A stretch of DNA of 64,000 bases from Kitasatospora cinereorecta. Its GTDB lineage: Bacteria > Actinomycetota > Actinomycetes > Streptomycetales > Streptomycetaceae. Shown one piece after another: positions 26,825 to 34,569 of this stretch. The stretch's first letter is position 1; every line of letters begins with the position of its first letter. The notes under the pieces are model-generated. The model was not told the DNA's origin and did not search any database. It saw only the letters and a program-made list of their open reading frames with translations. A program made the position numbers and the translations under genes. Where the stretch lies: contig NZ_JAMZDX010000004.1 in the NCBI RefSeq assembly GCF_024172095.1, positions 1,054,001 to 1,118,000 on the forward strand. The letters run 5' to 3'.

Positions 26825-27253
26825 TCAGGCCGGACCACCGGAGGGGCCGGTGACCTGCGCCGTCACGCCGAGCTCTCCCAACCGCACGGCCAGCAGCGCC
26901 AGTTCCGGCCCGGTGGCGGGGAAGGTGCCGTCCTTGACCTCGGCCAGCGCCGTGCGCGCCCGGGCCAGGTCGAAGCCGTACTCGGCGCGCAGCACCCGCA
27001 TCACCGCCACGTCGGCCGGCACGGGGAGGTCGAGCCGCAGGGGCGGCTGCGCGGCGAGGAGCCGCTGCCGCAGGTCTTCGGGGGTGTCGGCCCGGCCGCC
27101 GCCGCAGTCCGCGAGGGCGCACCCGCAGGCCGCGCAGTCGTACTCGAAGCTCCACTCGATGGACGCGCGGTAGAGCGACTGCCCGGCGTGGCAGTCGGCC
27201 TGCGCGTCGCAGAACGGGCACGGGGTGCGGTAGTCCACGCCCGCGCTGATCAT
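26825..27253 (-). CDS. Hypothetical protein with zinc-finger-like Cys cluster
   Basis: A 142-aa protein. The first 50 residues hold two Cys pairs (TPCPFCDAQADCH and CAACGC, then Cys50), a probable zinc ribbon. The rest is helical (LRQRLLAAQPPLRLDLP, YGFDLARARTALAEV) and recalls the helical half of ribosomal-protein-L7/L12-like or bL12-related domains, but that is a guess. Its start overlaps the MarR gene stop by 4 bp, so the two are co-transcribed. Function unknown. Confidence 0.65.
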   Translation of the reverse strand: MISAGVDYRTPCPFCDAQADCHAGQSLYRASIEWSFEYDCAACGCALADCGGGRADTPEDLRQRLLAAQPPLRLDLPVPADVAVMRVLRAEYGFDLARARTALAEVKDGTFPATGPELALLAVRLGELGVTAQVTGPSGGPA

Positions 27254-27750
27254 GCGCCACCGCCCTCGGCGGCCTGCTCGCGCAGCTCGTCCAGGGAGGT
27301 CTGCATGGCGGCCCGCGCGCGGGTGAACCAGTCGGCGAGGACGGCGATCTCGTCCGGCGTGTAGTCGGCGAAGAGCAGGGCCAGCCGCTCGTAGAAGGGG
27401 CCGTAGACGGCCATGATCCGCGCGTGGGCGGTGTCCTCCATCACCACCCGTACCCGGCGGCGGTCGCCGGGGTCGGCCCGGCGGCGGACGTAGCCGGCCT
27501 TCTCGAGGCGGTTGAGCACGCCGGTGACGGCGCCGGTGGTGAGGTTGGCCCGTTCGGCGAGGTCGCCGGCGGCGAGGGATTCGCCCGCGAGGGCGGCCTC
27601 GACGACGAATCCCATGCAGGTCAGGTCGGTGACGTTGAGGCCGAGCCGCGCGCCGATGTCCTGCTGGCCGAACTGCGCGAGCGCGATCATGCGGTCCATC
27701 GCGGCCAGCGCCTGTTCGGCACCGGCCTGCGGACGCGGCTTGCCCTCCAC
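27250..27750 (-). CDS. MarR family transcriptional regulator
   Basis: A 166-aa MarR protein: LGLNVTDLTCMGFVVEAA, the recognition helix in LAERANLTTGAVTGVLNRLEKAGYV, and the wing RRRADPGDRRRVRVVM. The GTG at 27750 is preferred because AAGGAGA sits directly upstream. Two overlapping palindromes lie between it and the divergent HGxxPAAW gene, so it probably represses itself and that gene. MarR ligands are usually phenolics or oxidants; none is indicated here. Confidence 0.85.
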   Translation of the reverse strand: MEGKPRPQAGAEQALAAMDRMIALAQFGQQDIGARLGLNVTDLTCMGFVVEAALAGESLAAGDLAERANLTTGAVTGVLNRLEKAGYVRRRADPGDRRRVRVVMEDTAHARIMAVYGPFYERLALLFADYTPDEIAVLADWFTRARAAMQTSLDELREQAAEGGGA

Positions 27751-27760
27751 GGAAGATCTC

Positions 27761-27781
27761 CTTAGCATCTAAGCTACTTAG
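27761..27781. promoter_or_regulatory. Two overlapping CTTAG/CTAAG palindromes, MarR operator
   Basis: CTTAG-N3-CTAAG-N3-CTTAG forms two palindromes sharing their middle half-site (27761-27773 and 27769-27781). They cover the ribosome-binding region and probable -10 of the MarR gene and face the divergent gene at 27858. Confidence 0.6.
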
Positions 27782-27857
27782 CTCGTGAGATAAATTCTCT
27801 CGCGCCGACGGGCACCTCCATGCCCCTCGGCGCACCCATCACACCAAATGAGGCGAC

Positions 27858-28247
27858 ATGGGCGCACACCACGGCCACGACATGGGCCACACCGTCGCCG
27901 GTTGGGCCGGCACCCTCACCGCCGTCACCGGCACCACCGTCACCGGCCTCGGCGTGATCACCGGCGCCGGGCCCGTCCTGTGGCTCGGCCTCGCCCTGAC
28001 CGCACTCGCCGCCCCGGCCACCTGGGCGCTCCACCTCGCCGGCTGGGGCAAGCCCAGCGGCCCCCGACCGGTCGAGCAGCACCACTGGCGCCGCCGCGAC
28101 CCCGCCGCCCGCACCGGCCACCCCGACTGCCTCGGCTGCCGCCTCGCCGGCCGCGACCCGTCCCGCGCCCCGCGGCGCGCCACTGCGCCCGTCCCCGCCT
28201 CCGTCAACTCCCTGCCGTCGCGCCCAGACGCGCTGCGGCAACGTTGA
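27858..28247 (+). CDS. HGxxPAAW family small membrane protein
   Basis: A 129-aa protein opening with His-rich GAHHGHDMGHTVAGWAGTL, a variant of the HGHTPAAW signature of a streptomycete family. Two hydrophobic helices follow (residues about 15-65), then a basic Pro-rich tail with HPDCLGCRLAGR (Cys-x2-Cys). The His-rich start and Cys pair hint at metal binding. The function of the family is unknown. It is divergent from the MarR gene and shares its operator region; its 3' end abuts the decayed methyltransferase. Confidence 0.75.
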   Translation: MGAHHGHDMGHTVAGWAGTLTAVTGTTVTGLGVITGAGPVLWLGLALTALAAPATWALHLAGWGKPSGPRPVEQHHWRRRDPAARTGHPDCLGCRLAGRDPSRAPRRATAPVPASVNSLPSRPDALRQR

Positions 28248-28729
28248 TCCGCATGCCGCACGGGACTCGCCCGTCGGCACCCGCCAGCGCACGGACGCCT
28301 CGATGAACTCCTCGCGCAGGCTCCGGGTCCGGTCCTCGTCCAGCGCGCTCATGTCGTAGTACGCCTCCGTGACAGCCTGCCAGGTCTCGGACGGGCTCCC
28401 GCCCAGGTCGACGGTGATCGGCCGCCACGACACCGGGCCGAAGCTGGCCGGCGCCGGGCCGGCTCCAGCTCGCCGACCGACAGGTCGACACCGGCCGGCA
28501 CCTCGGCGCCCTGTGCGGCGAGCAGTTCGAGCAGGGCGCCGTCCGCGCACCCCAGGTCCAGGACGCACCGGGCTCCCGCGACGCACTCGGCCAGCACCTG
28601 GTGTCCGGTCGCCCCGTCCGGCGTGGGTCTGGCCTCGACCACCGCGGACTGCCGCCCGGGGGTGCGGCTGTGAAAAGCTCGCAGCAAGTCCTCGGCGGCA
28701 GCGGCCGACGTCTCGGGGGTCACGGTCAT
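28240..28729 (-). pseudogene. Decayed SAM-dependent methyltransferase
   Basis: From an ATG at 28729 about 95 residues look like a methyltransferase start, with SAM motif I in RCVLDLGCADGALLELLAAQG. Near 28450-28490 the frame is lost. A different frame then gives a typical C-terminal part (GPVSWRPITVDLGG, AVTEAYYDMSALDE, WRVPTGESRAACG). The middle, normally over 100 residues, is missing. So this is an internal deletion with a frameshift. Its 3' end abuts the HGxxPAAW gene on the other strand. Confidence 0.65.
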
Positions 28730-28779
28730 CCGTGCAACGTACCGCGCGTGGCGCAGGTGACGGCCCGTCGATTCGCCGG

Positions 28780-29097
28780 TCAGGAGGCCTTCGGCAGTCG
28801 GATCACCGCCGAACCGCGGGCCAGGTCCACCCCGGTGCGGTTCGGCGGGGCGCCGTCCTCGTCCTCGTCGCGCAGGATCAGCGCCGACTGGCGCTCCCTG
28901 AGCTCGTGCTGCTTGCCCGCCGAGAAGGTGGCGTGCAACTGCTCGAAGCCGGTCGCCGATACCTGCCCCTGCCGGGCGCCGGGCCGCCAGGGCAGCAGCC
29001 CGGCCCGACCGGCCCGCAGCAGCAGCTGGTCGACCAGCGCGAGCGCGGTCAGCAGCAGCACCAGCCCGGGCAGTGTCATGAAGACGAGGAACCCCAT
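28780..29097 (-). CDS. DUF6191 small membrane protein
   Basis: A 105-aa protein with one N-terminal transmembrane helix (MGFLVFMTLPGLVLLLTALAL) and a cytosolic part containing GFEQLHATFSAGKQHELRER and VDLARGSAVIRLP, which match the DUF6191 family. The family is widespread in streptomycetes and has no known role. It starts at the ATG at 29097 and is divergent from the zinc-ribbon gene at 29197. Confidence 0.75.
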   Translation of the reverse strand: MGFLVFMTLPGLVLLLTALALVDQLLLRAGRAGLLPWRPGARQGQVSATGFEQLHATFSAGKQHELRERQSALILRDEDEDGAPPNRTGVDLARGSAVIRLPKAS

Positions 29098-29183
29098 CCG
29101 GCCAGTATCGCCGCCCGCCCCGCAGGACGACCAGAGTCCCCAGTCCGCGGGAAACCCGGTCGAGTCCGGTCCGGGAGGGGCCC

Positions 29184-29189
29184 TACGCT
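29184..29189 (+). promoter_or_regulatory. Leaderless -10 box (TACGCT)
   Basis: TACGCT ends 7 nt before the ATG at 29197, consistent with a leaderless mRNA. Confidence 0.45.
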
Positions 29190-29196
29190 GACCGCC

Positions 29197-29526
29197 ATGG
29201 CCCACGCGAAGACCTCCTACGTCTGCCTGCCCTGCCGGGCCTCGTACAAGCAGCCCTTCCTCGGCGACCACGACCGGCGCTGCCCGCGCTGCGCCGAGCC
29301 GTTGGTCCACGCCGGTTCCGCCTTCGCGGCGCCGCGTCGGCGGGACACCGCCGCCTGGCGCACGCTGTCGGTCCTGCTGCACGCCGGCGTCCGCTTCCAC
29401 AAGAGCTGCTGCGGCGGCCCCGGCTACCGTCCGCGCACGCTCGCCGAGGTGCGCGAGCGGATGGCGTACGCGGGCCGGACCGGCGAGCCGTTCGCGCAAG
29501 CCTTGGTACGCCGGGAGCTGCCGTAG
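29197..29526 (+). CDS. Small zinc-ribbon protein, unknown function
   Basis: A 109-aa basic protein with two Cys pairs (YVCLPCRASYK and RRCPRCAEPL), a classic zinc ribbon in residues 9-32. A later HKSCCGGPGYRPRTLAEVRERM segment adds a Cys-Cys. The general type is common in actinobacteria as a hypothetical protein. It ends 26 bp before the convergent deacetylase gene. Nucleic-acid binding is possible but not shown. Confidence 0.7.
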   Translation: MAHAKTSYVCLPCRASYKQPFLGDHDRRCPRCAEPLVHAGSAFAAPRRRDTAAWRTLSVLLHAGVRFHKSCCGGPGYRPRTLAEVRERMAYAGRTGEPFAQALVRRELP

Positions 29527-29552
29527 GGTTCGGCTGCTCCGCTGCCGATGGT

Positions 29553-30656
29553 TCAGCAGGACGGCGCCGGCGGTACGGCCTTGGCCGGCGGGGCGGACGG
29601 GGCGGGGTTGGCGAAGCGGTAGCCGGAGTCGAGCAGCCGGGGCAGGTAGGTGGCGAGCGCCGCGACGGTCTGGGCGCGGTCGCCGCCGCCGTCATGGTTG
29701 AGGATGATCGACCCGGTGCGGGTGGTGCGCAGGACGGTGTCGACGATCTTGTCGGTGCCGGGTCGCTTCCAGTCGTCCGGGTCGACCGACCAGGCGAGCG
29801 GCTCGAGGCCCAGCCGGGCGCAGGTGGCGAGCGCGGTGCGGGTGAAGGCGCCGCCGGGTGCCCTGAAGAAGGTCGGGAACACGCCGGTGGCGTCGTGGAG
29901 GGCCCGGTTGGCGAGCTCGATCTCGTGCTGGATCTGATCGGCCGTGAGCTTCGCCAGGTCGTCGGGGTGGGACCAGGTGTGGTTGGCCAGTTGGTGTCCG
30001 GCGGCGGCGACCCGCCGGACGAGTTCGGGGCTGGCGGCGGCGTTCTGGCCGACCATGCAGAAGGTCGCGGTGACGCCGTGGCGGGCCAGGATGTCGAGGA
30101 TGGCGGGCGTGTAGCGGGGATCGGGCCCGTCGTCGATGGTCAGGGCTATCGTGCGGGGTCCCTGCCGCAGGTAGTACTCGGGTTCCCGGGCGAGCGCGGC
30201 CTGCGGGGGGCAGCCGTTCTTCGCCCCGGGCACGGCGGACGGTTCGGCCAAGGCGGAAGCGGCGCCCTCGGGCTCGGGGGCGGCCTGCGGGGTCCGCTTC
30301 GCCGGGCGCGGCGGCTCACAGGTGGTCAGCAGCGCCAGGCCGGCCAGGATCAGCAGGGGGCGCCGCGCCAGTACGGCCCGGCCGGCCGGCGCCTGCTCGG
30401 AGCGCTCGGAGCCCGGGGCGCGGGACCGGCCGGCACGTGATTTGCCGGCCCGCGATCCGATGGCATGGGACCCGCCCGCGCGCGATCCGGCGGGGCGGGC
30501 GCCGTCAGGACGGGCGCCGTCGGCGCGTGATCCGACGGCGTGGCATCCGACCACGGCCCTGCCCGCCCCGAGGGCGTGCGACCCGAGGGCGTGCGATCCG
30601 ACAGCATGGGACCCGGCGGCCGGCAGCTCCGCGGCGTCCGTCGATAAGCGGCGCAT
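29553..30656 (-). CDS. Polysaccharide deacetylase with pentapeptide-repeat N-terminus
   Basis: A CE4 deacetylase, 367 aa from the ATG at 30656. NodB motifs are intact: IALTIDDGPDPRYTPA, NHTWSHPDD, RAPGGAFTRTAL, and ILNHDGGGDRAQTV. A hydrophobic segment ending LALLTTC (a marginal lipobox) precedes the domain, so it acts outside the membrane on peptidoglycan or another glycan. Before it lie about 12 Gly-Ser-(His/Arg)-Ala-x pentapeptides, highly basic. The start is uncertain: a downstream start would remove the repeats, but no ribosome-binding site supports one. Confidence 0.82.
   Translation of the reverse strand: MRRLSTDAAELPAAGSHAVGSHALGSHALGAGRAVVGCHAVGSRADGARPDGARPAGSRAGGSHAIGSRAGKSRAGRSRAPGSERSEQAPAGRAVLARRPLLILAGLALLTTCEPPRPAKRTPQAAPEPEGAASALAEPSAVPGAKNGCPPQAALAREPEYYLRQGPRTIALTIDDGPDPRYTPAILDILARHGVTATFCMVGQNAAASPELVRRVAAAGHQLANHTWSHPDDLAKLTADQIQHEIELANRALHDATGVFPTFFRAPGGAFTRTALATCARLGLEPLAWSVDPDDWKRPGTDKIVDTVLRTTRTGSIILNHDGGGDRAQTVAALATYLPRLLDSGYRFANPAPSAPPAKAVPPAPSC
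30440..30620. repeat. 15-bp-period repeat coding GS(H/R)Ax pentapeptides
   Basis: Imperfect 15-bp units, for example GCGTGCGATCCGACG-like, recur through this stretch and encode the Gly-Ser-(His/Arg)-Ala-x array of the deacetylase N-terminus. Confidence 0.7.
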
Positions 30657-30799
30657 GTCTTCGATGATCAGCCCGCCCCCGTCGGCGCGCGAGCAGGGTT
30701 GGGCTGTCGGCGAACGACCCGGGTCCGCGTACCGCCGCAGGCGGGGGAACCCCCGACGACCGGTCAGCTGCGGACGGGCGACGCTCCCCCGACCGGCGG

Positions 30800-31681
30800 T
30801 CAGGACGCCGGTGCGCCGTCCGCCAGGAGCTCGCCGATGACATGGCGGGCGTTGGCGACCATCACCGGGTTGGTGTCGCGGTAGTAACTGAGCTCCATCA
30901 GGGCGACCGACAGCGCCCAGCCGCAGCCGCGCCGCCACATCGCCGCGTCGGCGCCGAGGCCGTCGCGAAACCGTTCCCGGGCAGACGCGGGCAGCACGTA
31001 CCAGGCGGCGAGCAGGTCGACCGCGGGGTCGCCGACGCCCGCGCAGCCGAAGTCGATCACGGCGGCGAGCCGTCCGCCGGCCGTCAGCAGGTTGCCGGAC
31101 TGCAGATCGGCGTGGATCCACACCCCGGCCCCGGACCGGGCGGGCGCGCGCAGGGCGTCGTCCCACAGGGCGAGGGCCGCGTCGGCGTCCACCTCGCCGT
31201 GCAGTGCGGCGACGGCGGACCGGGTCGCCGCGTCACGGGCCGCGAGCGGTTCGCTGCGGTACGAGGGCGGGGCTCCGGCCGGGTCGATGCGGTGCAGGGC
31301 GGTGGCGAAGCGGGCCAGGTCGTCGGCGAGCAGGGCGGAGTCGGCGGCGCCCGGAGCCGGGTTGGTGCCGTCGATCCAGCGGTGCACCGACCACGCCCAC
31401 GGGTAGTCCGCATCGGGCTCGCCGCGTTCCACCGGCACTGGGACGGCGACCGGCAGCAGCGGTCCGAGCCGGGGCAGCCAGCGGTGCTCGGTCTCGACGT
31501 CCTGCGCCGCCTCGGGCCGCCGGGGCAGCCGGACGGTCAGGGCGTCGCCGAGCCGGTAGATCGCGTTCGAGGTGCCCGCCGAGTCGACCTCGGCGACGGG
31601 CAGCCCTGCCCACTGCGGGAACTGGGCCTCGATCAGCCGCTGGACGAGGCCCGCGTCGATGTCCGGCTCGTCCTCGTGCAT
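30800..31681 (-). CDS. Aminoglycoside phosphotransferase (APH) family kinase
   Basis: A 293-aa APH/choline-kinase-fold protein. AGTSNAIYRLGDALTVRLPRR is the nucleotide lobe (Lys replaced by Arg, common in the group), HADLQSGNLL is the catalytic Brenner-type motif, and VIDFGCAGVGDPAVDLLAAW carries the Mg-binding Asp. Members phosphorylate aminoglycosides, macrolides or metabolites; resistance cannot be claimed from sequence. The ATG at 31681 (MHEDEPDIDAG) fits family starts better than one 57 bp upstream. Confidence 0.85.
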   Translation of the reverse strand: MHEDEPDIDAGLVQRLIEAQFPQWAGLPVAEVDSAGTSNAIYRLGDALTVRLPRRPEAAQDVETEHRWLPRLGPLLPVAVPVPVERGEPDADYPWAWSVHRWIDGTNPAPGAADSALLADDLARFATALHRIDPAGAPPSYRSEPLAARDAATRSAVAALHGEVDADAALALWDDALRAPARSGAGVWIHADLQSGNLLTAGGRLAAVIDFGCAGVGDPAVDLLAAWYVLPASARERFRDGLGADAAMWRRGCGWALSVALMELSYYRDTNPVMVANARHVIGELLADGAPAS

Positions 31682-31924
31682 CCTGCCCGCTCCCACCGGC
31701 GCCCCTCCCGATCGACCAGTCCGTCCTCGCACCGCCATCGGACCGTCCCGGACGCGCCCCGGTCAACCGGATTACCCGCGGCCGACCACCGGGCCGCCGT
31801 CCGCCCGCCCGCCCGCGTCCGGCGCCGCCGACCGGGGTCATTTCGGCCGCGGACACCCACCCGGCGACCGCCACCGGGGTACGGATCGCCCGTCCCCGAC
31901 CCGACGACCGCCCTGGGAGAGCCC

Positions 31925-32092
31925 GTGCCCACCGACGCCCCGGACCCCGGCCCGCCGACCCCGACCTTCCCGCCCGACCCCGGCGCCGCCGAACCCCACC
32001 CGACCCCGCCGACCGACCCCTTCCCGCCGGACCCCCAGGCCCCGGCACCGAACCCCGCCCCCGAGCCCGAGCCCGACCGCCCCACGGACTGA
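31925..32092 (+). CDS. Short proline/aspartate-rich protein
   Basis: A possible 55-aa protein from GTG 31925 with GGGAGAG eight nt upstream. It is almost entirely Pro, Asp, Glu, Ala and Thr (PGPPTPTFPPDPG, PEPEPDRPTD), so it would be disordered and acidic. A similar 36-aa product is predicted at 63679-63789. Composition could also arise from GC-rich noncoding DNA, so this call is tentative. Confidence 0.35.
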   Translation: MPTDAPDPGPPTPTFPPDPGAAEPHPTPPTDPFPPDPQAPAPNPAPEPEPDRPTD

Positions 32093-32230
32093 CCCCTGCC
32101 CCGGGCGGACGCCGCTCGTGGGAGGTGGGCGCCCGGCAACCGGCCGGACCGGGGAGAGCGGAGCAGTCGTGGCGCGGCAGCAGGGTGCGGGGCGCGCCTT
32201 CCCGGCGCGGAGCCCGTCCTGGCCGCCGGC

Positions 32231-32503
32231 GAGGTCGGCTTCGGCCGTCGGACCGGAGGCTGGGAGGTGACCGAGGTCAGCAACCAGTCGACCGGCTACT
32301 GCCCGGACGGTTCCTGCTGGCCCGCGGTGGCCGCGGCGCTGGACCGGGCCGGGCTGCCGCGTCCGCAGGGTTTCACCCATGAGGTGGTGTTCCGGCGCTG
32401 CCCCGGCTGCGGGGAGATCAACGTGGTGCGCGAGGGCAACTTCGTCTGCGTCTTCTGCGAGGGGCCGCTGCCGTCCCGCTGGAACGTCGACCTGCGGCGA
32501 TGA
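32231..32503 (+). pseudogene. Zinc-ribbon protein, probably missing its 5' end
   Basis: From a GTG at 32267 there is a 78-aa protein with YCPDGSCWPAV, RRCPGCGEINVV and FVCVFCEGPLP, a zinc-ribbon-like Cys set. Protein-like sequence in the same frame continues upstream (VLAAGEVGFGRRTGGWEV, about 32216-32266) but no ATG, GTG or TTG precedes it before the frame degenerates. So the gene has probably lost its true start by deletion or frameshift. The short form from 32267 could still be made; its ribosome-binding site (GAGGCTGGGAG) is fair. Confidence 0.5.
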
Positions 32504-32547
32504 GCCGACGGTGCGTCAGTCGGGTGTTGGCACGTCCTTCGGCCACT

Positions 32548-32558
32548 GTTCACCCGGG
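32548..32558 (+). promoter_or_regulatory. Possible PHO box unit
   Basis: GTTCACCCGGG matches one 11-nt direct-repeat unit of the Streptomyces PhoP box. The flanking 11-mers match poorly. It sits 64 nt before a gene for a phosphate-releasing enzyme, which makes phosphate control plausible. Confidence 0.4.
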
Positions 32559-32621
32559 CGGATCGACGGCAGCCTAGGGTCCCGTATGACTTCGTACCGG
32601 ATCCTTACTGGGGAGAGCACG

Positions 32622-33842
32622 ATGACGCACCGTCCGATCGACCAGTCACCCGCCTCGCGCCGTTCCTTCCTGCGGACGAGCGGCGCGGTGGGCCTCGGGG
32701 TGGCCGCGCTCGGCGCGGGTGTCGGGGCGCAGCCGGCGTTCGCCGACGACTCGAGCGCGGCCGAGGCCCGGCCGACCGGGACCCGGCCGCCGGTGCGCAC
32801 CGGCACGGGCCTGGACCGCCTGCCGCACCCGCTGGTGGTGGCGCACCGCGGTGCCAGCGGCTACCGCCCCGAGGAGACGCTGGGCGCGTACGAGCTGGCG
32901 CTGGAGCTCGGCGCGGACGTGATCGAGCAGGACCTGGTGGCCACCAGGGACGGCCACCTGGTGGTGCGGCACGAGAACAACATCGCCGAGACCACCGACG
33001 TCGCCGACCACGCCGAGTTCGCGGGCCGACGCACCACGAAGACGATCGACGGGACTCCGCTGACCGGCTGGTTCACCGAGGACTTCACCCTCGCCGAGCT
33101 GCGCACGCTGCGCGCCAAGGAGCGCCTGCCGCAGCAGCGCCAGCGCAACACCCTGTACGACGGCCGCTGGCCGATACCGACGTTCCGTGAGGTCGTCGAC
33201 TTCGCCAACGCCCGCTCCCGGACCCTGGGGCGCCAGGTGTGGCTGTACGTGGAGACCAAGCACCCGTCGTACTTCCGCTCGATCGGCCTGCCGCTGGAGG
33301 AGCGGCTGGCGGACGAGCTGCGCCGCGGCGGACTGGCCGGCCGGCGGGGACGGGCGATCCTGCAGTCCTTCGAGCCGAGCAGCCTGCAGCGGCTGGCGAA
33401 GCTGGTCGACAACCCGCGCATCCAGCTGCTGAACGGGCCGACCACGCAGCCGTACGACTTCGCGCTGTCGGGCGACAAGCGGACGGTGGCGGATCTGGTG
33501 ACGCCGGCGGGTCTGCGCTGGATGGCCGGCTTCGCGCACGGCATCGGCCCGACCACCCAGCTGATCGCCCCCACCGACGCCGCGGGCAAGCTGCTGCCGA
33601 CCACCACGCTGGTGGCGGACGCGCACGCGGCCGGACTGCTGCTGCACCCGTGGACGGTCCGCAACGAGAACACCTTCCTGCCGGCCGACTTCCGGCGCGG
33701 CACCGACCCGGCGGCGTACGGCGACGCGATCGGCTGGGCGCGGTTCCTGTACGAGGCGGGCGTGGACGGCTTCTTCACCGACAACACCGACACCTCGGTG
33801 CTGGCCCGGGCCGACTTCTGGAGCGCGCACGGCGTCGGCTGA
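32622..33842 (+). CDS. Tat-exported glycerophosphodiester phosphodiesterase
   Basis: A 406-aa GlpQ-type enzyme. The N-terminus has the twin-arginine motif SRRSFLRTSGAVGLG and an Ala-rich cut region ending near AFADD. The TIM-barrel has VVAHRGASGYRPEETLGAY (catalytic His), VIEQDLVATRDGHLVVRHE (metal ligands and second His), LYVETKHPSYF and DGFFTDNTDT. It hydrolyses glycerophosphodiesters, or teichoic-acid ends, outside the cell to glycerol-3-phosphate. The ATG at 32622 has GGGGAGAG upstream. Confidence 0.92.
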   Translation: MTHRPIDQSPASRRSFLRTSGAVGLGVAALGAGVGAQPAFADDSSAAEARPTGTRPPVRTGTGLDRLPHPLVVAHRGASGYRPEETLGAYELALELGADVIEQDLVATRDGHLVVRHENNIAETTDVADHAEFAGRRTTKTIDGTPLTGWFTEDFTLAELRTLRAKERLPQQRQRNTLYDGRWPIPTFREVVDFANARSRTLGRQVWLYVETKHPSYFRSIGLPLEERLADELRRGGLAGRRGRAILQSFEPSSLQRLAKLVDNPRIQLLNGPTTQPYDFALSGDKRTVADLVTPAGLRWMAGFAHGIGPTTQLIAPTDAAGKLLPTTTLVADAHAAGLLLHPWTVRNENTFLPADFRRGTDPAAYGDAIGWARFLYEAGVDGFFTDNTDTSVLARADFWSAHGVG

Positions 33843-33878
33843 CCGATCGTCCGTCCGGCGACCGGCGTGACAGGAATG

Positions 33879-33890
33879 GACCGATCGGTC
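33879..33890. promoter_or_regulatory. TetR operator, perfect 12-bp palindrome
   Basis: GACCGATCGGTC abuts the -10 box (TAGTCT, 33891-33896) of the TetR gene. A near-copy, GACCGATCGTC, lies at 33841-33851. A half-site GATCGGTC recurs at 34533-34540 before the next gene. Confidence 0.6.
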
Positions 33891-33896
33891 TAGTCT
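33891..33896 (+). promoter_or_regulatory. Leaderless -10 box (TAGTCT)
   Basis: TAGTCT ends 7 nt before the ATG at 33904 and directly follows the operator palindrome, so repressor binding would block this promoter. Confidence 0.5.
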
Positions 33897-33903
33897 GCTG
33901 CGC

Positions 33904-34473
33904 ATGGGAGCGAAGGGCGAGGAGACCCGGGCCCGCCTCGTGCAGGCGACCCGGGTCCTGATCGAGGCGCAGGGCTACTTCGGCACCGGCCTCAACCAGG
34001 TGCTGGCGGAGAGCGGCGCGCCGCGCGGCTCGCTGTACTTCCACTTCCCGGACGGCAAGGACCAGCTGGTCGCCCTGGCCCTGGCCGAGGCCGGCCGGGA
34101 CGTGGCGGACCTGCTCGACCACATGTGCGCGGGCGAGCTGTCGGCCGCCGAGGTGGTGCGCGGGCTGCTCGACGCGTTCGGCGAGCGGATGGAGCAGTCG
34201 GGGTACGCCAAGGGCTGCCCGCTGGCCACCGTCGCCCTGGAGGTGGCGGCCGGCCACGAGCCGCTGCGCCGGGTCTGCGAGCAGGCGTACGGCGAGTGGC
34301 AGCGGGCGCTGGCCGAGCTGCTGGTCCGCGGGGGCCGCGACCGGGCCGGGGCGGACGCCGCGGCCGGGGCGGCGCTCGCCCTGGTGGAGGGGTCGCTGCT
34401 GCTCGCCCGCGTCCAGCACAGTCGGCTGCCGCTGGACCAGGCCGCCCGGGCGGCCGAGCTCCTGCTCGCCTGA
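33904..34473 (+). CDS. TetR family regulator
   Basis: A 189-aa TetR protein. The N-terminal HTH is TRARLVQATRVLIEAQGYFGTGLNQVLAESGAPRGSLYFHFPDGKDQL, close to the LmrA/YxaF group (Gly-Ser-Leu-Tyr-Phe-His). The ligand domain includes SGYAKGCPLATVALEVAAGHEP. That group usually represses an adjacent efflux pump or oxidoreductase; here the neighbour is an SDR gene with a matching half-site upstream. Confidence 0.87.
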   Translation: MGAKGEETRARLVQATRVLIEAQGYFGTGLNQVLAESGAPRGSLYFHFPDGKDQLVALALAEAGRDVADLLDHMCAGELSAAEVVRGLLDAFGERMEQSGYAKGCPLATVALEVAAGHEPLRRVCEQAYGEWQRALAELLVRGGRDRAGADAAAGAALALVEGSLLLARVQHSRLPLDQAARAAELLLA

Positions 34474-34532
34474 GGGCCCGTCGGCCCGCCCGGGCGGACC
34501 ACGCCGGCTCCCGCACGTCTCAAGAATATGCA

Positions 34533-34542
34533 GATCGGTCCA
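34533..34542 (+). promoter_or_regulatory. Second TetR half-site before the SDR gene
   Basis: GATCGGTCCA repeats the right half of the palindrome at 33879-33890, 28 nt upstream of the SDR start. It suggests the same regulator acts on both genes. Confidence 0.4.
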
Positions 34543-34569
34543 CTTACTCCGCTCGAGAACGGACGCACC

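Noticed and set aside
30800..31681. Aminoglycoside resistance gene
   Set aside because: The APH fold is clear, but family membership does not show drug specificity and the context has no resistance genes.
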